Shown here: piece after piece, positions 1 to 9,030 of the stretch | Position numbering within the stretch: position 1 is the stretch's first letter | How the letters are laid out: the number at the start of each line of letters is the position of its first letter | Assembly: GCA_022824005.1 (NCBI GenBank) | Contig: JAJEBG010000016.1 | Location: forward strand, 1 to 64,000 | DNA: 64,000 nt | From: Paracoccaceae bacterium | GTDB taxonomy: Bacteria > Pseudomonadota > Alphaproteobacteria > Rhodobacterales > Rhodobacteraceae | Direction: 5' to 3' | The notes under the pieces: model-generated | Database searches by the model: none | What the model was told of the DNA's origin: nothing | The model's input: the letters and a program-made list of their open reading frames with translations, nothing else | Translations under genes and position numbers: made by a program

Positions 1-1
1 A

Positions 2-109
2 GCGCGGGCTATCTCGTTGGGTCCGCCTAAGCGGGAATGGCGTTTCGATGAAGCGCGGAAGTTGGCGCGGGATCAGGAGAGTCGCGAAAAATCCGGCGCG
101 GAGTCCTGA
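2..109 (+). CDS. C-terminal end of an unidentified protein (partial)
   Basis: Frame 2 is open from the window edge to a TGA, giving about 35 residues rich in Arg, Lys and Glu and ending in EKSGAES. It is on the same strand as the NUDIX gene that starts 46 bases further on, so the two may share a transcript. The fragment is too short to assign to a family; it could also be a chance open frame. Confidence 0.35.
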   Translation, partial: ARAISLGPPKREWRFDEARKLARDQESREKSGAES

Positions 110-155
110 GCGAGCCGTGGGTAATCACGTATATAATTCCCATATGTTAAGATAG

Positions 156-833
156 ATGCAATTGGATTGGCCTGACACCCCCATTAGAGACGCGTCGACC
201 GTAATCTTATTGCGGAACCAGAGCTCCAACCCAAAAGTCTTGCTCGGTCGGCGGGGAACTGGTGCTGTCTTCATGCCTAACAAGTTTGTCTTTCCGGGGG
301 GTGCCGTCGAGGCCGCAGATGCCCAATCGAATCTCATCGAGAGGCCCGCTCAAAAATGTTTGCGCCGCCTCCGCAGTCAATGTGAGAACAATATCGTTGA
401 TAGTTTGCTCACTTGCGCGGTGCGTGAAGTTTGGGAGGAGACGGGCTTGATGTTGGCTCGGCGGTCACCTTCCACTTCTTGTCCTGTGTCTCCTTTCGGC
501 AATCTCGACTACGCGCCTAGCGCCAAAGGAATGCAATTCGTCTATCGTGCCATCACACCACCGGGACAGAAACGGCGTTTTGATGCACGGTTTTTTCTCG
601 TCAATCTTCAAGACGCCGATCTCGTGAATCATCCCGACGATTTTAGTCAGGCCACGACCGAATTGAGTGACCTCCAATGGATCCATCTGTCAAAGGCTTG
701 TGAACTTGATGTCCCTCTCATCACACGTTTGGTCATTGAACATATCTCAACCTTGCTGAAAGCAGGGGAAGGGGTGAAGGATGTGCCCTTTCGCCGGACT
801 CAAGAGAGATGTCATCACTTGGAAATGCTCTAA
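156..833 (+). CDS. NUDIX hydrolase
   Basis: Predicted NUDIX family pyrophosphohydrolase (225 aa), acting on a nucleoside-diphosphate-linked substrate that cannot be told from sequence. The NUDIX box is visible as FPGGAVEA (residues 46-53) and REVWEETG (90-97). The stretch between the two halves is longer than in MutT, as in NUDT7/8/19-type enzymes that act on CoA or related metabolites; that comparison is family knowledge and the substrate is inference. A TATAAT hexamer lies at 132-137, about 20 bases before the ATG, with no clear -35 box, so a short-leader promoter is possible. Ends just before the convergent P1 peptidase gene. Confidence 0.85.
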   Translation: MQLDWPDTPIRDASTVILLRNQSSNPKVLLGRRGTGAVFMPNKFVFPGGAVEAADAQSNLIERPAQKCLRRLRSQCENNIVDSLLTCAVREVWEETGLMLARRSPSTSCPVSPFGNLDYAPSAKGMQFVYRAITPPGQKRRFDARFFLVNLQDADLVNHPDDFSQATTELSDLQWIHLSKACELDVPLITRLVIEHISTLLKAGEGVKDVPFRRTQERCHHLEML

Positions 834-865
834 TATCACATCGAATCGGACTCGACTGAACGTCT

Positions 866-1873
866 TTATGGGATTTGATCCTCAAACCGGTCACGCCAAC
901 AGGGGGGATGCTTATCGCTAGGTTCACGACTCGCATGGTACACAGCTCGGGCAATCGCTCTAGCAAGGCAGTGTGCAGCGGCATGACAAAGTTCCAGCAA
1001 ATCAAGGTCAAGATTCTCAAGTCGCCGTCGAGCCGTGGCGGCGGCAAAGACGACATCGCCGTCAAAAACGGTATGGGAGGGAACAATGGCTCTTGCCATG
1101 CCAGCATGCGAGGCGACCGCAAGGCGCAAGCATTGTGCCTTGGTCAAATCAGCGTCAGTGGCGACGACAGCAATCGTGGTATTGTTCTGACTGGCAAAAG
1201 CGAGGTCCTTCGGCTCCCATGCTGGTTGCGTCTTTTGCGACGGTCCTAGACCTCCAAATTCATCATTAAGTTCAAAAGGGGCTGACCAAAATTGTGGTCC
1301 ACCGCCCGCCACAACACGGCCAAAGGCGTTCACCGCGACCAAAGCCCCCACCGTGAAGCCACGATGGGTTGTCACCGACGCTGAGCCCAAGCCACCTCGT
1401 AAATCCATCGTGGTCGCGCCATAACCGGCCCCGGCACTCCCCAAAGAGAAATCATCGGATACGTTCCTGAGAGCGGCGCGGCCAAGCGCATTGTAAGGAT
1501 TATTATGCCAAGCCTTGTCGCCACCATTTAATAAGTCGAAGAGAATTGCCGCTGGCACAATCGGCACTGTTTGATCTTCCACACGATATCCCCGTCCCTC
1601 TCTGGCGAGTTCGTCAGCCACTCCCGATGCGGCATCGAGTCCGAAAGCCGAGCCACCCGCGAGAACGAGCGCATCCACTTTTTGGACTGTGCGATCAGGG
1701 GCCAAAAGGTCGGTTTCACGGGTACCCGGTGCGCCTCCCATCACATGGACAGCGGCGGTCAAGGGTTCGGTTGACATCACCACACTGACTCCGGTCTTAA
1801 TCTGTGCATCCTCGGCATTTCCGACAATGATACCATCAACATCGGTGATCAAATTTCGTGAACCTGCTTGCAT
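866..1873 (-). CDS. P1 family (S58) peptidase, DmpA-like aminopeptidase
   Basis: 335-residue member of the P1/DmpA family, autoprocessing N-terminal-nucleophile aminopeptidases or D-esterases. Family features are GGAPGTRETDLL (46-57), the glycine-rich GSAGAGYGATTMDLRGG (145-161) and NTTIAVVATDADLTKAQ (231-247). By family logic the chain cleaves itself within NTT, so that a Thr (DmpA uses Ser) becomes the nucleophile; this is inferred by alignment from memory. The ORF track starts at 1933. I chose the ATG at 1873 because GGAGGT lies 6 bases upstream and homology begins there. It is divergent from gabD with 87 bases between. The natural substrate is unknown. Confidence 0.85.
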   Translation of the reverse strand: MQAGSRNLITDVDGIIVGNAEDAQIKTGVSVVMSTEPLTAAVHVMGGAPGTRETDLLAPDRTVQKVDALVLAGGSAFGLDAASGVADELAREGRGYRVEDQTVPIVPAAILFDLLNGGDKAWHNNPYNALGRAALRNVSDDFSLGSAGAGYGATTMDLRGGLGSASVTTHRGFTVGALVAVNAFGRVVAGGGPQFWSAPFELNDEFGGLGPSQKTQPAWEPKDLAFASQNNTTIAVVATDADLTKAQCLRLAVASHAGMARAIVPSHTVFDGDVVFAAATARRRLENLDLDLLELCHAAAHCLARAIARAVYHASREPSDKHPPCWRDRFEDQIP

Positions 1874-1960
1874 CGCTGACCTCCAATGATCAAGAATGAT
1901 AGAAGACTTGAACCGAATCAACCAGTATGCCAAAGAGCCAGCAAAATCGCGGGGAAAACC

Positions 1961-3436
1961 ATGTTAGAAAAAACCAATCTTAGATCTTTACTCAAGGACC
2001 CCACTCTTCTCATGGAAAAAGCCTATGTCGCAGGAGAGTGGGTTGATGCGGACGACGGTGACACGTTTGATGTCATCAATCCGGCCCGTGGCGATGTCGT
2101 TGCAGAGGTTCCCAATCTCTCTGTCGCCGACGCGCAGAGAGCCATTGAAGCCGCAGCCATTGCACAAAAAGAATGGGCCGCACGAGCGGCAAAAGAAAGA
2201 TCCGTCATTCTGCTTGAATGGCATCGATTGATGGTGGCGCATGCCGACGATTTGGCCACAATATTGACGGCGGAGATGGGCAAGCCACTTGCCGAGGCCA
2301 AAGGTGAAATCATCTATGGGGCCTCGTTCTTGCAATGGTTTGGCGAAGAAGCCAAACGGATTTATGGTGAAACCATTCCGGCGCCGCAAAATGACAAAAG
2401 GATTTTTGTTATCAAACAACCCGTGGGGGTTGTGGCCTCAATCACGCCTTGGAATTTCCCAAATGCCATGATCGCGCGAAAAGTCGCACCGGCTCTTGCC
2501 GTTGGATGCACTTTTGTGGGCCGGCCGGCGAGCGAGACTCCCCTTTCAGCATTGGCCATGGCTGTTTTGGCGGAACGCGCTGGTTTGCCCAAAGGCACGT
2601 TGTCAATCCTCCCATCGCAACGTTCAAAGGAAATCGGTAAAGAATTCTGCAGCCATCATTCGGTTCGAAAAATCACCTTCACCGGCTCGACTGAAGTTGG
2701 CCGTATTCTCCTGCAACAGTCCGGTGGCCAAGTCAAAAAAGTCTCAATGGAACTCGGCGGCAATGCGCCCTTCATCGTGTTTGATGACGCTGACCTCGAT
2801 GCCGCCGTCGAGGGGGCGATGATTTCTAAATATCGAAACAACGGGCAAACCTGTGTCTGTGCCAACCGAATCTATGTGCAGTCGGGAGTCTATGATGCCT
2901 TTGCCAAGAAACTCGCCAAAGCCACCGAGCAGTTGAAACTCGGAGATGGCCTGCATTCTGGGATCAATACAGGCCCACTTATCAATCAGGACGCGGTTAA
3001 GAAAGTTGAATCGCATATTTCAGATGCCAAAGCCAAAGGCGGGAAAATTCTCTCTGGCGGCAAACCGCACGAACTCGGCGGATTGTGGTTTGAGCCCACA
3101 GTCATCGCTGAGGTCACGCAGGACATGCTGATTGCTCACGATGAGACTTTTGGGCCAGTAGCCCCCTTGTTTCGCTTTGAAAATGAAGCCGAAGTGATTC
3201 GATTGGCCAATGACACGATTTTTGGACTGGCGGCCTATTTCTACGCCAAAGACACCTCACGCGTTTGGCGGGTGGCTGAAGCCTTGGAATATGGCATCGT
3301 GGCCATCAATACTGGATTGTTTTCTAACGAAGTCGCCCCCTTTGGCGGCATTAAACAATCGGGATTGGGACGCGAAGGCTCACATCATGGCGTCGATGAC
3401 TTCTTGGAGATGAAATATATCTGTTTGTCGATTTGA
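1961..3436 (+). CDS. gabD: Succinate-semialdehyde dehydrogenase
   Basis: NAD(P)+-dependent aldehyde dehydrogenase, 491 aa, closely matching GabD from end to end. It oxidises succinate semialdehyde to succinate, the last step of GABA breakdown. Catalytic Glu264 (MELGGNAPF) and Cys298 (NNGQTCVCAN) are present, as is the C-terminal GFGGIK-type segment (APFGGIKQSGLGREGS). The cofactor-binding motif reads VGRPASETP, with Arg188 where GabD and most ALDHs have Lys; this may affect cofactor choice. I used the ATG at 1961, not the track start at 1886, because the protein family begins with MLEKTNLRSLL-like sequence. No GABA transaminase gene is nearby, so it may serve other semialdehyde sources. Confidence 0.9.
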   Translation: MLEKTNLRSLLKDPTLLMEKAYVAGEWVDADDGDTFDVINPARGDVVAEVPNLSVADAQRAIEAAAIAQKEWAARAAKERSVILLEWHRLMVAHADDLATILTAEMGKPLAEAKGEIIYGASFLQWFGEEAKRIYGETIPAPQNDKRIFVIKQPVGVVASITPWNFPNAMIARKVAPALAVGCTFVGRPASETPLSALAMAVLAERAGLPKGTLSILPSQRSKEIGKEFCSHHSVRKITFTGSTEVGRILLQQSGGQVKKVSMELGGNAPFIVFDDADLDAAVEGAMISKYRNNGQTCVCANRIYVQSGVYDAFAKKLAKATEQLKLGDGLHSGINTGPLINQDAVKKVESHISDAKAKGGKILSGGKPHELGGLWFEPTVIAEVTQDMLIAHDETFGPVAPLFRFENEAEVIRLANDTIFGLAAYFYAKDTSRVWRVAEALEYGIVAINTGLFSNEVAPFGGIKQSGLGREGSHHGVDDFLEMKYICLSI

Positions 3437-3638
3437 TGGATACACCATCACAAAAATGTCACCTCTTTCGCCCTCCGTGGAACCTCTCAAGCCGATGGTC
3501 CATCCGAGTTGAAAACGCACTCATGCATCGATGGGCCTGAAGCCGGCTCAAAGCCTCTGGCCGCCCGAGAAAAGGGTTGTTTCGCCTGTCAGATTCTGTC
3601 TTTAATTCGTGTCGACCTCTCGCACATGGGCAGGGCGA

Positions 3639-3675
3639 TAAAAAAACAGGCGCGCTCATTGACTGACCGCGCCTG
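3639..3675 (-). terminator. Intrinsic terminator of the Hsp20 gene
   Basis: Perfect 8-bp stem CAGGCGCG/CGCGCCTG (3647-3654 with 3668-3675) with a 13-base loop. On the minus strand it is followed directly by seven T residues. It sits 20 bases past the stop codon of the minus-strand Hsp20 gene. Confidence 0.8.
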
Positions 3676-3697
3676 ACACTTGTTTTCACCAATCGGC

Positions 3698-4147
3698 TTA
3701 TTGACTATCAATTGTCACCGGTTCGGCGGCATTGATAGAGATTTTCCTTGGCTTCAAAGCTTCAGGAATCTCACGTTTCAAATCAATATTCAGCATCCCA
3801 TCAACGCTGCTCGCGCCAACGACTTGAACATGGTCGGCCAGAGCGAACTTTTTTCGGAACGATCTTTGAGCGATGCCTCGGTGAAGATAGCTTCCATTCT
3901 CACTCTTTTCAGACTTGGAAGCTGAAACTTGCAACTGATTATCGCGGACTTCAACATCAAGTTCATCGGCTGAGAAACCCGCTGCAGCGATGGCAATCCG
4001 ATAGGTATTCTCCGATGTTTTTTCGATATCGAAGGGTGGGTATGTCGTTGAAGCGACATTTTGTGAAAAGGCTTTGTCCAGCAAATCATTGAAACGGTCA
4101 AAACCGATCGAACGGCTGTAAAGCGGTGTCAGGTCAAAAGCTTGCAT
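3698..4147 (-). CDS. ibpA: Hsp20 small heat-shock protein (IbpA-like)
   Basis: 149-residue alpha-crystallin-domain holdase that binds unfolding proteins in the cytoplasm and keeps them refoldable. The N-terminal arm matches alphaproteobacterial IbpA/HspH proteins (RSIGFDRFNDLL). The crystallin domain (roughly 35-130) carries the conserved DGMLNIDLKREIPE block, and the tail has the I-x-I oligomerisation motif in RKISIN. I moved the start from 4198 to the ATG at 4147, which has AAGGA upstream. The gene is monocistronic, with its own sigma-32-type promoter (4257-4285), a roughly 100-base leader and an intrinsic terminator. Confidence 0.92.
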   Translation of the reverse strand: MQAFDLTPLYSRSIGFDRFNDLLDKAFSQNVASTTYPPFDIEKTSENTYRIAIAAAGFSADELDVEVRDNQLQVSASKSEKSENGSYLHRGIAQRSFRKKFALADHVQVVGASSVDGMLNIDLKREIPEALKPRKISINAAEPVTIDSQ

Positions 4148-4152
4148 GATCT

Positions 4153-4177
4153 TATCCTTCCTTATCATTAAGCGATA
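4153..4177 (-). promoter_or_regulatory. Possible ROSE-like RNA thermometer hairpin at the Hsp20 ribosome-binding site
   Basis: On the minus strand the leader reads UAUC-GCUUA-AUGA-UAAG-gaag-GAUA just before the start codon. UAUC pairs with GAUA and CUUA with UAAG, which buries the AAGGA Shine-Dalgarno in an imperfect hairpin. A UCGCU, matching the U(U/C)GCU signature of ROSE elements, lies opposite the Shine-Dalgarno. ROSE thermometers are known upstream of Hsp20 genes in alphaproteobacteria. Melting on heating is inference. Confidence 0.4.
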
Positions 4178-4256
4178 GACTGCGTTTGTGCCCTCCAAGG
4201 ATTGGACGGGCTTTCACTCATCTCAGCCGGCTTATGCCGCGCTTTGATAATTGAAG

Positions 4257-4285
4257 ATATGGGGACAAAGAAGAGGTGTTTCAAG
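4257..4285 (-). promoter_or_regulatory. Sigma-32 (RpoH) heat-shock promoter
   Basis: The minus strand reads CTTGAAA, 14 bases, CCCCATAT. Both boxes match the textbook RpoH consensus (CTTGAAA and CCCCATnT), and 14 bases is within the usual spacing. It lies between the glcF stop and the Hsp20 start and would give a leader of about 100 bases. Confidence 0.85.
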
Positions 4286-4302
4286 CCCCGAGCGGCCAGA
4301 AA

Positions 4303-5607
4303 TCAAACCCCGCCAAAGGCCTCGTGGCGAAACAATGCCTCTGGCATCGGCCCGCCGGTCGCCCAGTCAAGCAACTCAACTGTATGGACCACCGGGATAT
4401 CCGTTCCACCGCTAATTTGCACCATACAGCCGATATTGCCGGCCGCGATCACGTCGGGTGACACCGCCTCTAAATTCTTGACTTTGCGTGCTTTCAGTTG
4501 CTCGGCGATCTCCGGTTGCAAAATATTGTATGTCCCGGCCGAGCCACAGCATAAATGACTCTCCCTCGGTTGAACGATGTCAAAACCCGCCTGTTTCAGA
4601 AGTTGGGCCGGCAAGTCCGTAACTTTTTGGCCATGTTGAAGGGAACAAGCCGAATGATAGGCCACGACGATTTTCTTCTTGTCCAAGGTCGGGAACTGAA
4701 TTCGTGAGAGAAATTCTGAAATATCCAGAGTGTTCTCGGACACTGATTTGGCATGGCTGGCGTCAACATCATTTCTGAACATATGACCATAATCCTTGAT
4801 GGTTGTGCCACAACCACTAGCATTAATCACGACAGCTTCGGCCCCATTGATCAACTCTTCACTCCATGCTTCAATACATTTCCGTGCCATGCGGTGGCCA
4901 TCCTTTTCCCTTCCCATATGATGGGACAAGGCACCACAGCAGCCGGCACCAGCGGCGATGACGACGTCGCAGCCGAGGCGCCGCAAGAGGCGGATGGTGG
5001 CATTATTGATATCCGTGTTCAGAACCTTTTGCGCACATCCCGTTGATAGGATGACCCGATGGCGACTCTCTCCTTCAGCGGCAAAGACTTGCGGGTCATC
5101 ATGCCGGCTGACGGGCGGAAGCCTCTTTGGTGTCAATTTTAACATCGCCCGAAGACGTTTTTCCGGTATCAGATTGGCATAAGGTCTGGCCAATTTCGCC
5201 GCGATCAATGACAGTCGAAAGCGCATCGGATAAGGCAAGACATTGGCCAATATCCAACGCAGAAACTGATCAAATAAAGGACGTTTGTATGTTTTTTCGA
5301 TGTAGGAACGGGCATGGTCGACGAGATGCATATAATGAACACCTGACGGGCAAGTGGTCATGCAAGCCAAGCAGGAGAGGCAACGGTCAATATGTTGGAC
5401 CGTCTTGGCATCGGCCGGCCGACCCGATTCCAACATATTCTTGATGAGATAAATTCTCCCACGAGGGCTATCCAATTCATCACCCAATAGCTGATAGGTG
5501 GGACAGGTCGCGGTGCAAAATCCACAATGCACACATGTTCTTAGAACCTCATTTGATCGTGCGGTCGCGGCGTCTTTGAGTTGCTCTTCGGCGAAATTTG
5601 TTTGCAT
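4303..5607 (-). CDS. glcF: Glycolate oxidase iron-sulfur subunit
   Basis: 434-residue iron-sulfur subunit of the membrane-associated GlcDEF glycolate dehydrogenase, which oxidises glycolate to glyoxylate and passes electrons to the quinone pool. The N terminus has two ferredoxin-type motifs, CVHCGFCTATCP and CLSCLACMTTCP, for two [4Fe-4S] clusters. The C-terminal half has the paired cysteine-rich (CCG) modules, seen as GCCGALSHH and LCCGSAGTY. Third gene of glcD-glcE-glcF, starting 6 bases after the glcE stop. Length is normal and nothing is missing. Confidence 0.95.
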   Translation of the reverse strand: MQTNFAEEQLKDAATARSNEVLRTCVHCGFCTATCPTYQLLGDELDSPRGRIYLIKNMLESGRPADAKTVQHIDRCLSCLACMTTCPSGVHYMHLVDHARSYIEKTYKRPLFDQFLRWILANVLPYPMRFRLSLIAAKLARPYANLIPEKRLRAMLKLTPKRLPPVSRHDDPQVFAAEGESRHRVILSTGCAQKVLNTDINNATIRLLRRLGCDVVIAAGAGCCGALSHHMGREKDGHRMARKCIEAWSEELINGAEAVVINASGCGTTIKDYGHMFRNDVDASHAKSVSENTLDISEFLSRIQFPTLDKKKIVVAYHSACSLQHGQKVTDLPAQLLKQAGFDIVQPRESHLCCGSAGTYNILQPEIAEQLKARKVKNLEAVSPDVIAAGNIGCMVQISGGTDIPVVHTVELLDWATGGPMPEALFRHEAFGGV

Positions 5608-5613
5608 GCTGTG

Positions 5614-6753
5614 TCAGTTCATCAGACCTGGATTGAGAATTTGACGCGGGTCGAATTGGCGCCGAATCCCATCTGAAAGCCGCTGGTGCAAACTCCCTTG
5701 CGGATGAAATGTCGGAATCTGTTCTCGCGCTGACTCGCTGGCACGCACCAATGTCGCATGACCGGCCATGGGTTCACAATAGCGACGAATATCTCCCGTC
5801 CCGGCGGCGACCAAAACCCAGATGAGCGCGCCTCCCCAATCAAAAAGAATATCGGCGTCAACTTCCGCCTGTATTCGGCGCACAATCTTGGGGCCATCGC
5901 TCGACTTCACCGATAGTTTCCATACCTCCCCAGGCCGATCTTTAAAGGTTTCCACATCTCGCACCCACTTCCAGCCCGCGTTGACTTTTTCTTGATTCAT
6001 CTCAATTTGAATTTCGCCAAATTTTGATAGCACTGCCTTGAGTTGCTTGGTGCGATAGTCCACTTGCTCCTCAAAACCTTCTAACCGAATCATCGTCACA
6101 GGATGACCATCAATTCCACTAGGTGTATGCGCCGCGCCCGTCACCTCATAGGGCGATTGGAGCGCCGCTGACAGGGCTTGGATCGCTTCTTCGGTCTTGA
6201 GGTCATGGATCAATAGGCCGGCCTTGCATTCAGTATCTGGCAAAACCTTGATCGCTATTTCCGTCAAAATACCCAGCGTTCCAAAACTGCCAGCTAGCAA
6301 CCGCACGAGATCATAACCCGTCACGTTTTTCATCACCCGCCCGCCATTCTTGATCACCGTACCCATGCCATCGACAAAGCGGACACCCAACAAATGGTCT
6401 CGACACGCCCCCGCCTGAATTCGACGTGACCCGCTCACGTTGGCGGCGACGGTCCCGCCAATCGTCGGCTCGCCCTGGCGACCGAGGAGAGTTCGATGAT
6501 CCATGGGCTCAAAGGCCAACCGCTGGCGCTCTGCCGCCAAAACGCGATCAATGTCAGAAAGCGCGGTGCCGGCTCCAGCCACTAACGTTAAAGCCTCGGG
6601 CTCATAGCGGCGTATCCCGGCGAGACTTGATACCTCCAAAGTCTTGCCGGCAACGGACGGGCCAATCGGCCGAGTCCCCCCACCCGTGATAGCAAGAGGT
6701 TGTAAGGTTGAGGCCACCGCCTCCGAGAGTTCCGTTTCGTCAGCGGGTTTCAT
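5614..6753 (-). CDS. glcE: Glycolate oxidase FAD-binding subunit GlcE
   Basis: 379-residue FAD_binding_4-type protein, the second flavin-domain subunit of glycolate dehydrogenase. The PP-loop-like segment GTVAANVSGSRRIQAG and GGRVMKNVTGYDLVRLLAGSFGTLGI match the family. GlcE is a shortened relative of GlcD and all three subunits are needed for activity in E. coli. Its ATG overlaps the glcD stop by four bases, indicating translational coupling. Confidence 0.93.
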   Translation of the reverse strand: MKPADETELSEAVASTLQPLAITGGGTRPIGPSVAGKTLEVSSLAGIRRYEPEALTLVAGAGTALSDIDRVLAAERQRLAFEPMDHRTLLGRQGEPTIGGTVAANVSGSRRIQAGACRDHLLGVRFVDGMGTVIKNGGRVMKNVTGYDLVRLLAGSFGTLGILTEIAIKVLPDTECKAGLLIHDLKTEEAIQALSAALQSPYEVTGAAHTPSGIDGHPVTMIRLEGFEEQVDYRTKQLKAVLSKFGEIQIEMNQEKVNAGWKWVRDVETFKDRPGEVWKLSVKSSDGPKIVRRIQAEVDADILFDWGGALIWVLVAAGTGDIRRYCEPMAGHATLVRASESAREQIPTFHPQGSLHQRLSDGIRRQFDPRQILNPGLMN

Positions 6754-8192
6754 GCCGCCCTTCGTTCACCGGAGATATGCAGGGGAAAAATCTTGGTGGG
6801 ATTCAGGAGCCAGTTGGGGTCAAACACATCTTTGATTCGCATTTGCGCCTCAAGATCGGCTTCACTGTATTGACACGGCATCAAATCTCGTTTCTCGACC
6901 CCCACACCATGTTCACCAGTCAAGCAGCCTCCCGACTCAACACAGAGTTTAAGGATTTCCGCTCCCATCTCTTCACACCGTTTTACTTCTTCCTCAGAAT
7001 TGGCATCAAACAGAATTAAAGGATGTAAATTTCCATCACCCGCATGGAAAACATTGGCGACACCGAGACCGTAAGTTTCCGACAGTTTAGAAATTCCTTT
7101 TAGGACGCGAGGCAATTCTGATACGGGAATCGTGCCATCAAGACAGATATAATCGGCAATGCGGCCCATCGCGCCAAAAGCAGATTTGCGTCCGGCCCAG
7201 ATACGCGCCGATTGTTCATCCGATAAGCTTTCCTGAACGGTCTCGGGATTATGATTAGCGGCCACTTGCTTGATTAAGCCGAGTTGCATGTCAATTTCTG
7301 ATGGTGCCCCTTCAACTTCAACGATCAACAGGGCTTCGACATCGGGATAGCCGGCCCCCACAAAATCTTCGCAAGCACGAATGCAAGGGCGGTCCATGAA
7401 TTCAATCGCTACAGGCAAAATACCAGCGCGAATAATATCGGCCACACAAGCGCCTGCAACCTCATTTGAAGAAAAGCCAAATAAGACGGGTCGCGCGCCC
7501 TCTGGTTTAGGTACGATTCGCAAGATCGCTTCCGTCACAATCCCCAGTTGACCTTCTGAGCCGCACACGATGCCCATGAGATCTAAACCGCCCGCGTCGA
7601 GATATGGTCCCCCTAAATCCATAATCTCACCTTCAATGGTGACGAGGCGGATACCCATGAGATTATTGGTTGTGACACCATATTTCAGACAATGCGCGCC
7701 CCCCGAATTCATGGCGATATTTCCTGCGATGGCGCAAGCGAGTTGACTTGAAGGATCAGGCGCATAGAAAAAGCCTCGTCCTTCTACCTCGGCTGTCACA
7801 GAAAGATTGGTGCGCCCCGTCTGGACACGAATAAATCGGTTGTCATAATCGGTCTCTAGGACTTCATTCATCCGAGAAACACCAACTATTACACTGTCCG
7901 CTGTCGGCAACGCGCCGCCGGCCAATGATGTTCCCGACCCTCTTGGTATCACAGGCACTGACTCTTCGTGACAAATTTTTAGCACGGCCGCGACTTCCTC
8001 GGTTGAAGAAGGCAGAACGACCGCGAGCGGCGAGCAGGTATATACCGTAAAGGCATCACATTCATAAGCCTTCGTTTCATCAGGATCATGAATGACCGTG
8101 GCCTCGGGAGCCACTTCTTTGAGCCGCCTCACAATGTCTGATTTCCGATCAAGAATTTCCTCGCTCGGGGCTGGCATCTCCAACATCATCAC
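6750..8192 (-). CDS. glcD: Glycolate oxidase catalytic subunit GlcD
   Basis: 480-residue FAD-dependent 2-hydroxyacid dehydrogenase of the vanillyl-alcohol-oxidase fold. Visible are the FAD-binding PRGSGTSLAGGALP, the AGNIAMNSGGAHCLKYG segment and the C-terminal GCLTGEHGVGVEKRD active-site block. It carries the glycolate-to-glyoxylate reaction of GlcDEF. The track start at 8192 is a GTG followed by two ATGs (8189, 8186); GAGG upstream fits the second ATG best, so the true start may be 8186. First gene of the operon; no GlcC-type regulator is nearby. Confidence 0.95.
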   Translation of the reverse strand: MMMLEMPAPSEEILDRKSDIVRRLKEVAPEATVIHDPDETKAYECDAFTVYTCSPLAVVLPSSTEEVAAVLKICHEESVPVIPRGSGTSLAGGALPTADSVIVGVSRMNEVLETDYDNRFIRVQTGRTNLSVTAEVEGRGFFYAPDPSSQLACAIAGNIAMNSGGAHCLKYGVTTNNLMGIRLVTIEGEIMDLGGPYLDAGGLDLMGIVCGSEGQLGIVTEAILRIVPKPEGARPVLFGFSSNEVAGACVADIIRAGILPVAIEFMDRPCIRACEDFVGAGYPDVEALLIVEVEGAPSEIDMQLGLIKQVAANHNPETVQESLSDEQSARIWAGRKSAFGAMGRIADYICLDGTIPVSELPRVLKGISKLSETYGLGVANVFHAGDGNLHPLILFDANSEEEVKRCEEMGAEILKLCVESGGCLTGEHGVGVEKRDLMPCQYSEADLEAQMRIKDVFDPNWLLNPTKIFPLHISGERRAA

Positions 8193-8427
8193 CTCAATTT
8201 AGACATCTAACCAGACTTTCAGAATTAGCATCTGATTTTATCTCTGTCCATTGAACGAAAACGCTCGGGCAAAAAAAGCGATTCGCTTGATCAACCAGTG
8301 GTCATGTATCGTTCTTCCAACGCCGCGAAAAAAATTAGTTTGACGGCGGAACAGTTTTTCAGCCGTCCTTGACAATCATCATCGCTGGCATGACAAATCC
8401 ATCCATCATTTGTATGAGTTGGGAATC

Positions 8428-9030
8428 ATGACAAAATCACGGGCGGAAACGACCGCGCCATCGGCTGAGAATCTGGCCGCTTCAGCAAAAAGGATTGGCC
8501 AAAAGGGGCCGCCGCCGGTTCATTTGTGGAATCCTCCCTTCTGTGGCGATATCGATATGCGGATCGCCCGAGACGGTTTATGGTATTATTTGGGGACACC
8601 GATCGGTCGAATGCCGCTGGTCAAACTCTTTGCCTCCATCATCAGAAAAGATGACGACAACTATTTCCTCGTCACACCTGTAGAAAAAGTGGGAATCAAA
8701 GTTGATGACGTGCCCTTTATCGCGGTGGATTTTGATTGCCAACAGGCCGGGCGGGCACAGTCAGTGACCTTTACAACCAATGTAGATGATCAGGTTACTG
8801 CGAGCTCTCAAAGGCCCATTCGTGTGGAGAGAGACCCACAAAGCGGCGAGGTCTCACCCTATGTTCGGGTGCGCTCTAACCTTGAGGCCTTGATTGACCG
8901 AAAGAGTTTTTATCGCTTGGTGGATGTTTGCACCCATGAGGTACACGAGGGAGATGACTGGTTTGGCCTATGGTCGGAGGGATGTTTCTTTCCCTTTATC
9001 CCTTCCGCTGAACTCGAGGAGGCCCACTGA
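8428..9030 (+). CDS. DUF1285 family protein
   Basis: Conserved alphaproteobacterial and gammaproteobacterial protein of unknown function, 200 aa. The family signature is WNPPFCGDIDMRIARDGLWYYLGTPIGR (residues 34-61) followed by LVKLFASIIRKDDDNYFLVTPVEK. No signal peptide or membrane segment is visible, so it is likely cytoplasmic. The track start at 8410 is TTG; I used the ATG at 8428. Divergent from glcD across 235 bases, which contain a short AAGCG/CGCTT hairpin (8276-8288) but no clear promoter. Tail-to-tail with polA, one stop codon abutting the other. Confidence 0.8.
   Translation: MTKSRAETTAPSAENLAASAKRIGQKGPPPVHLWNPPFCGDIDMRIARDGLWYYLGTPIGRMPLVKLFASIIRKDDDNYFLVTPVEKVGIKVDDVPFIAVDFDCQQAGRAQSVTFTTNVDDQVTASSQRPIRVERDPQSGEVSPYVRVRSNLEALIDRKSFYRLVDVCTHEVHEGDDWFGLWSEGCFFPFIPSAELEEAH

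Noticed and set aside
8276-8288. AAGCG/CGCTT hairpin with an A run, in the glcD-DUF1285 gap
   Set aside because: Only 5 bp, and no gene ends there for it to terminate; may be chance.
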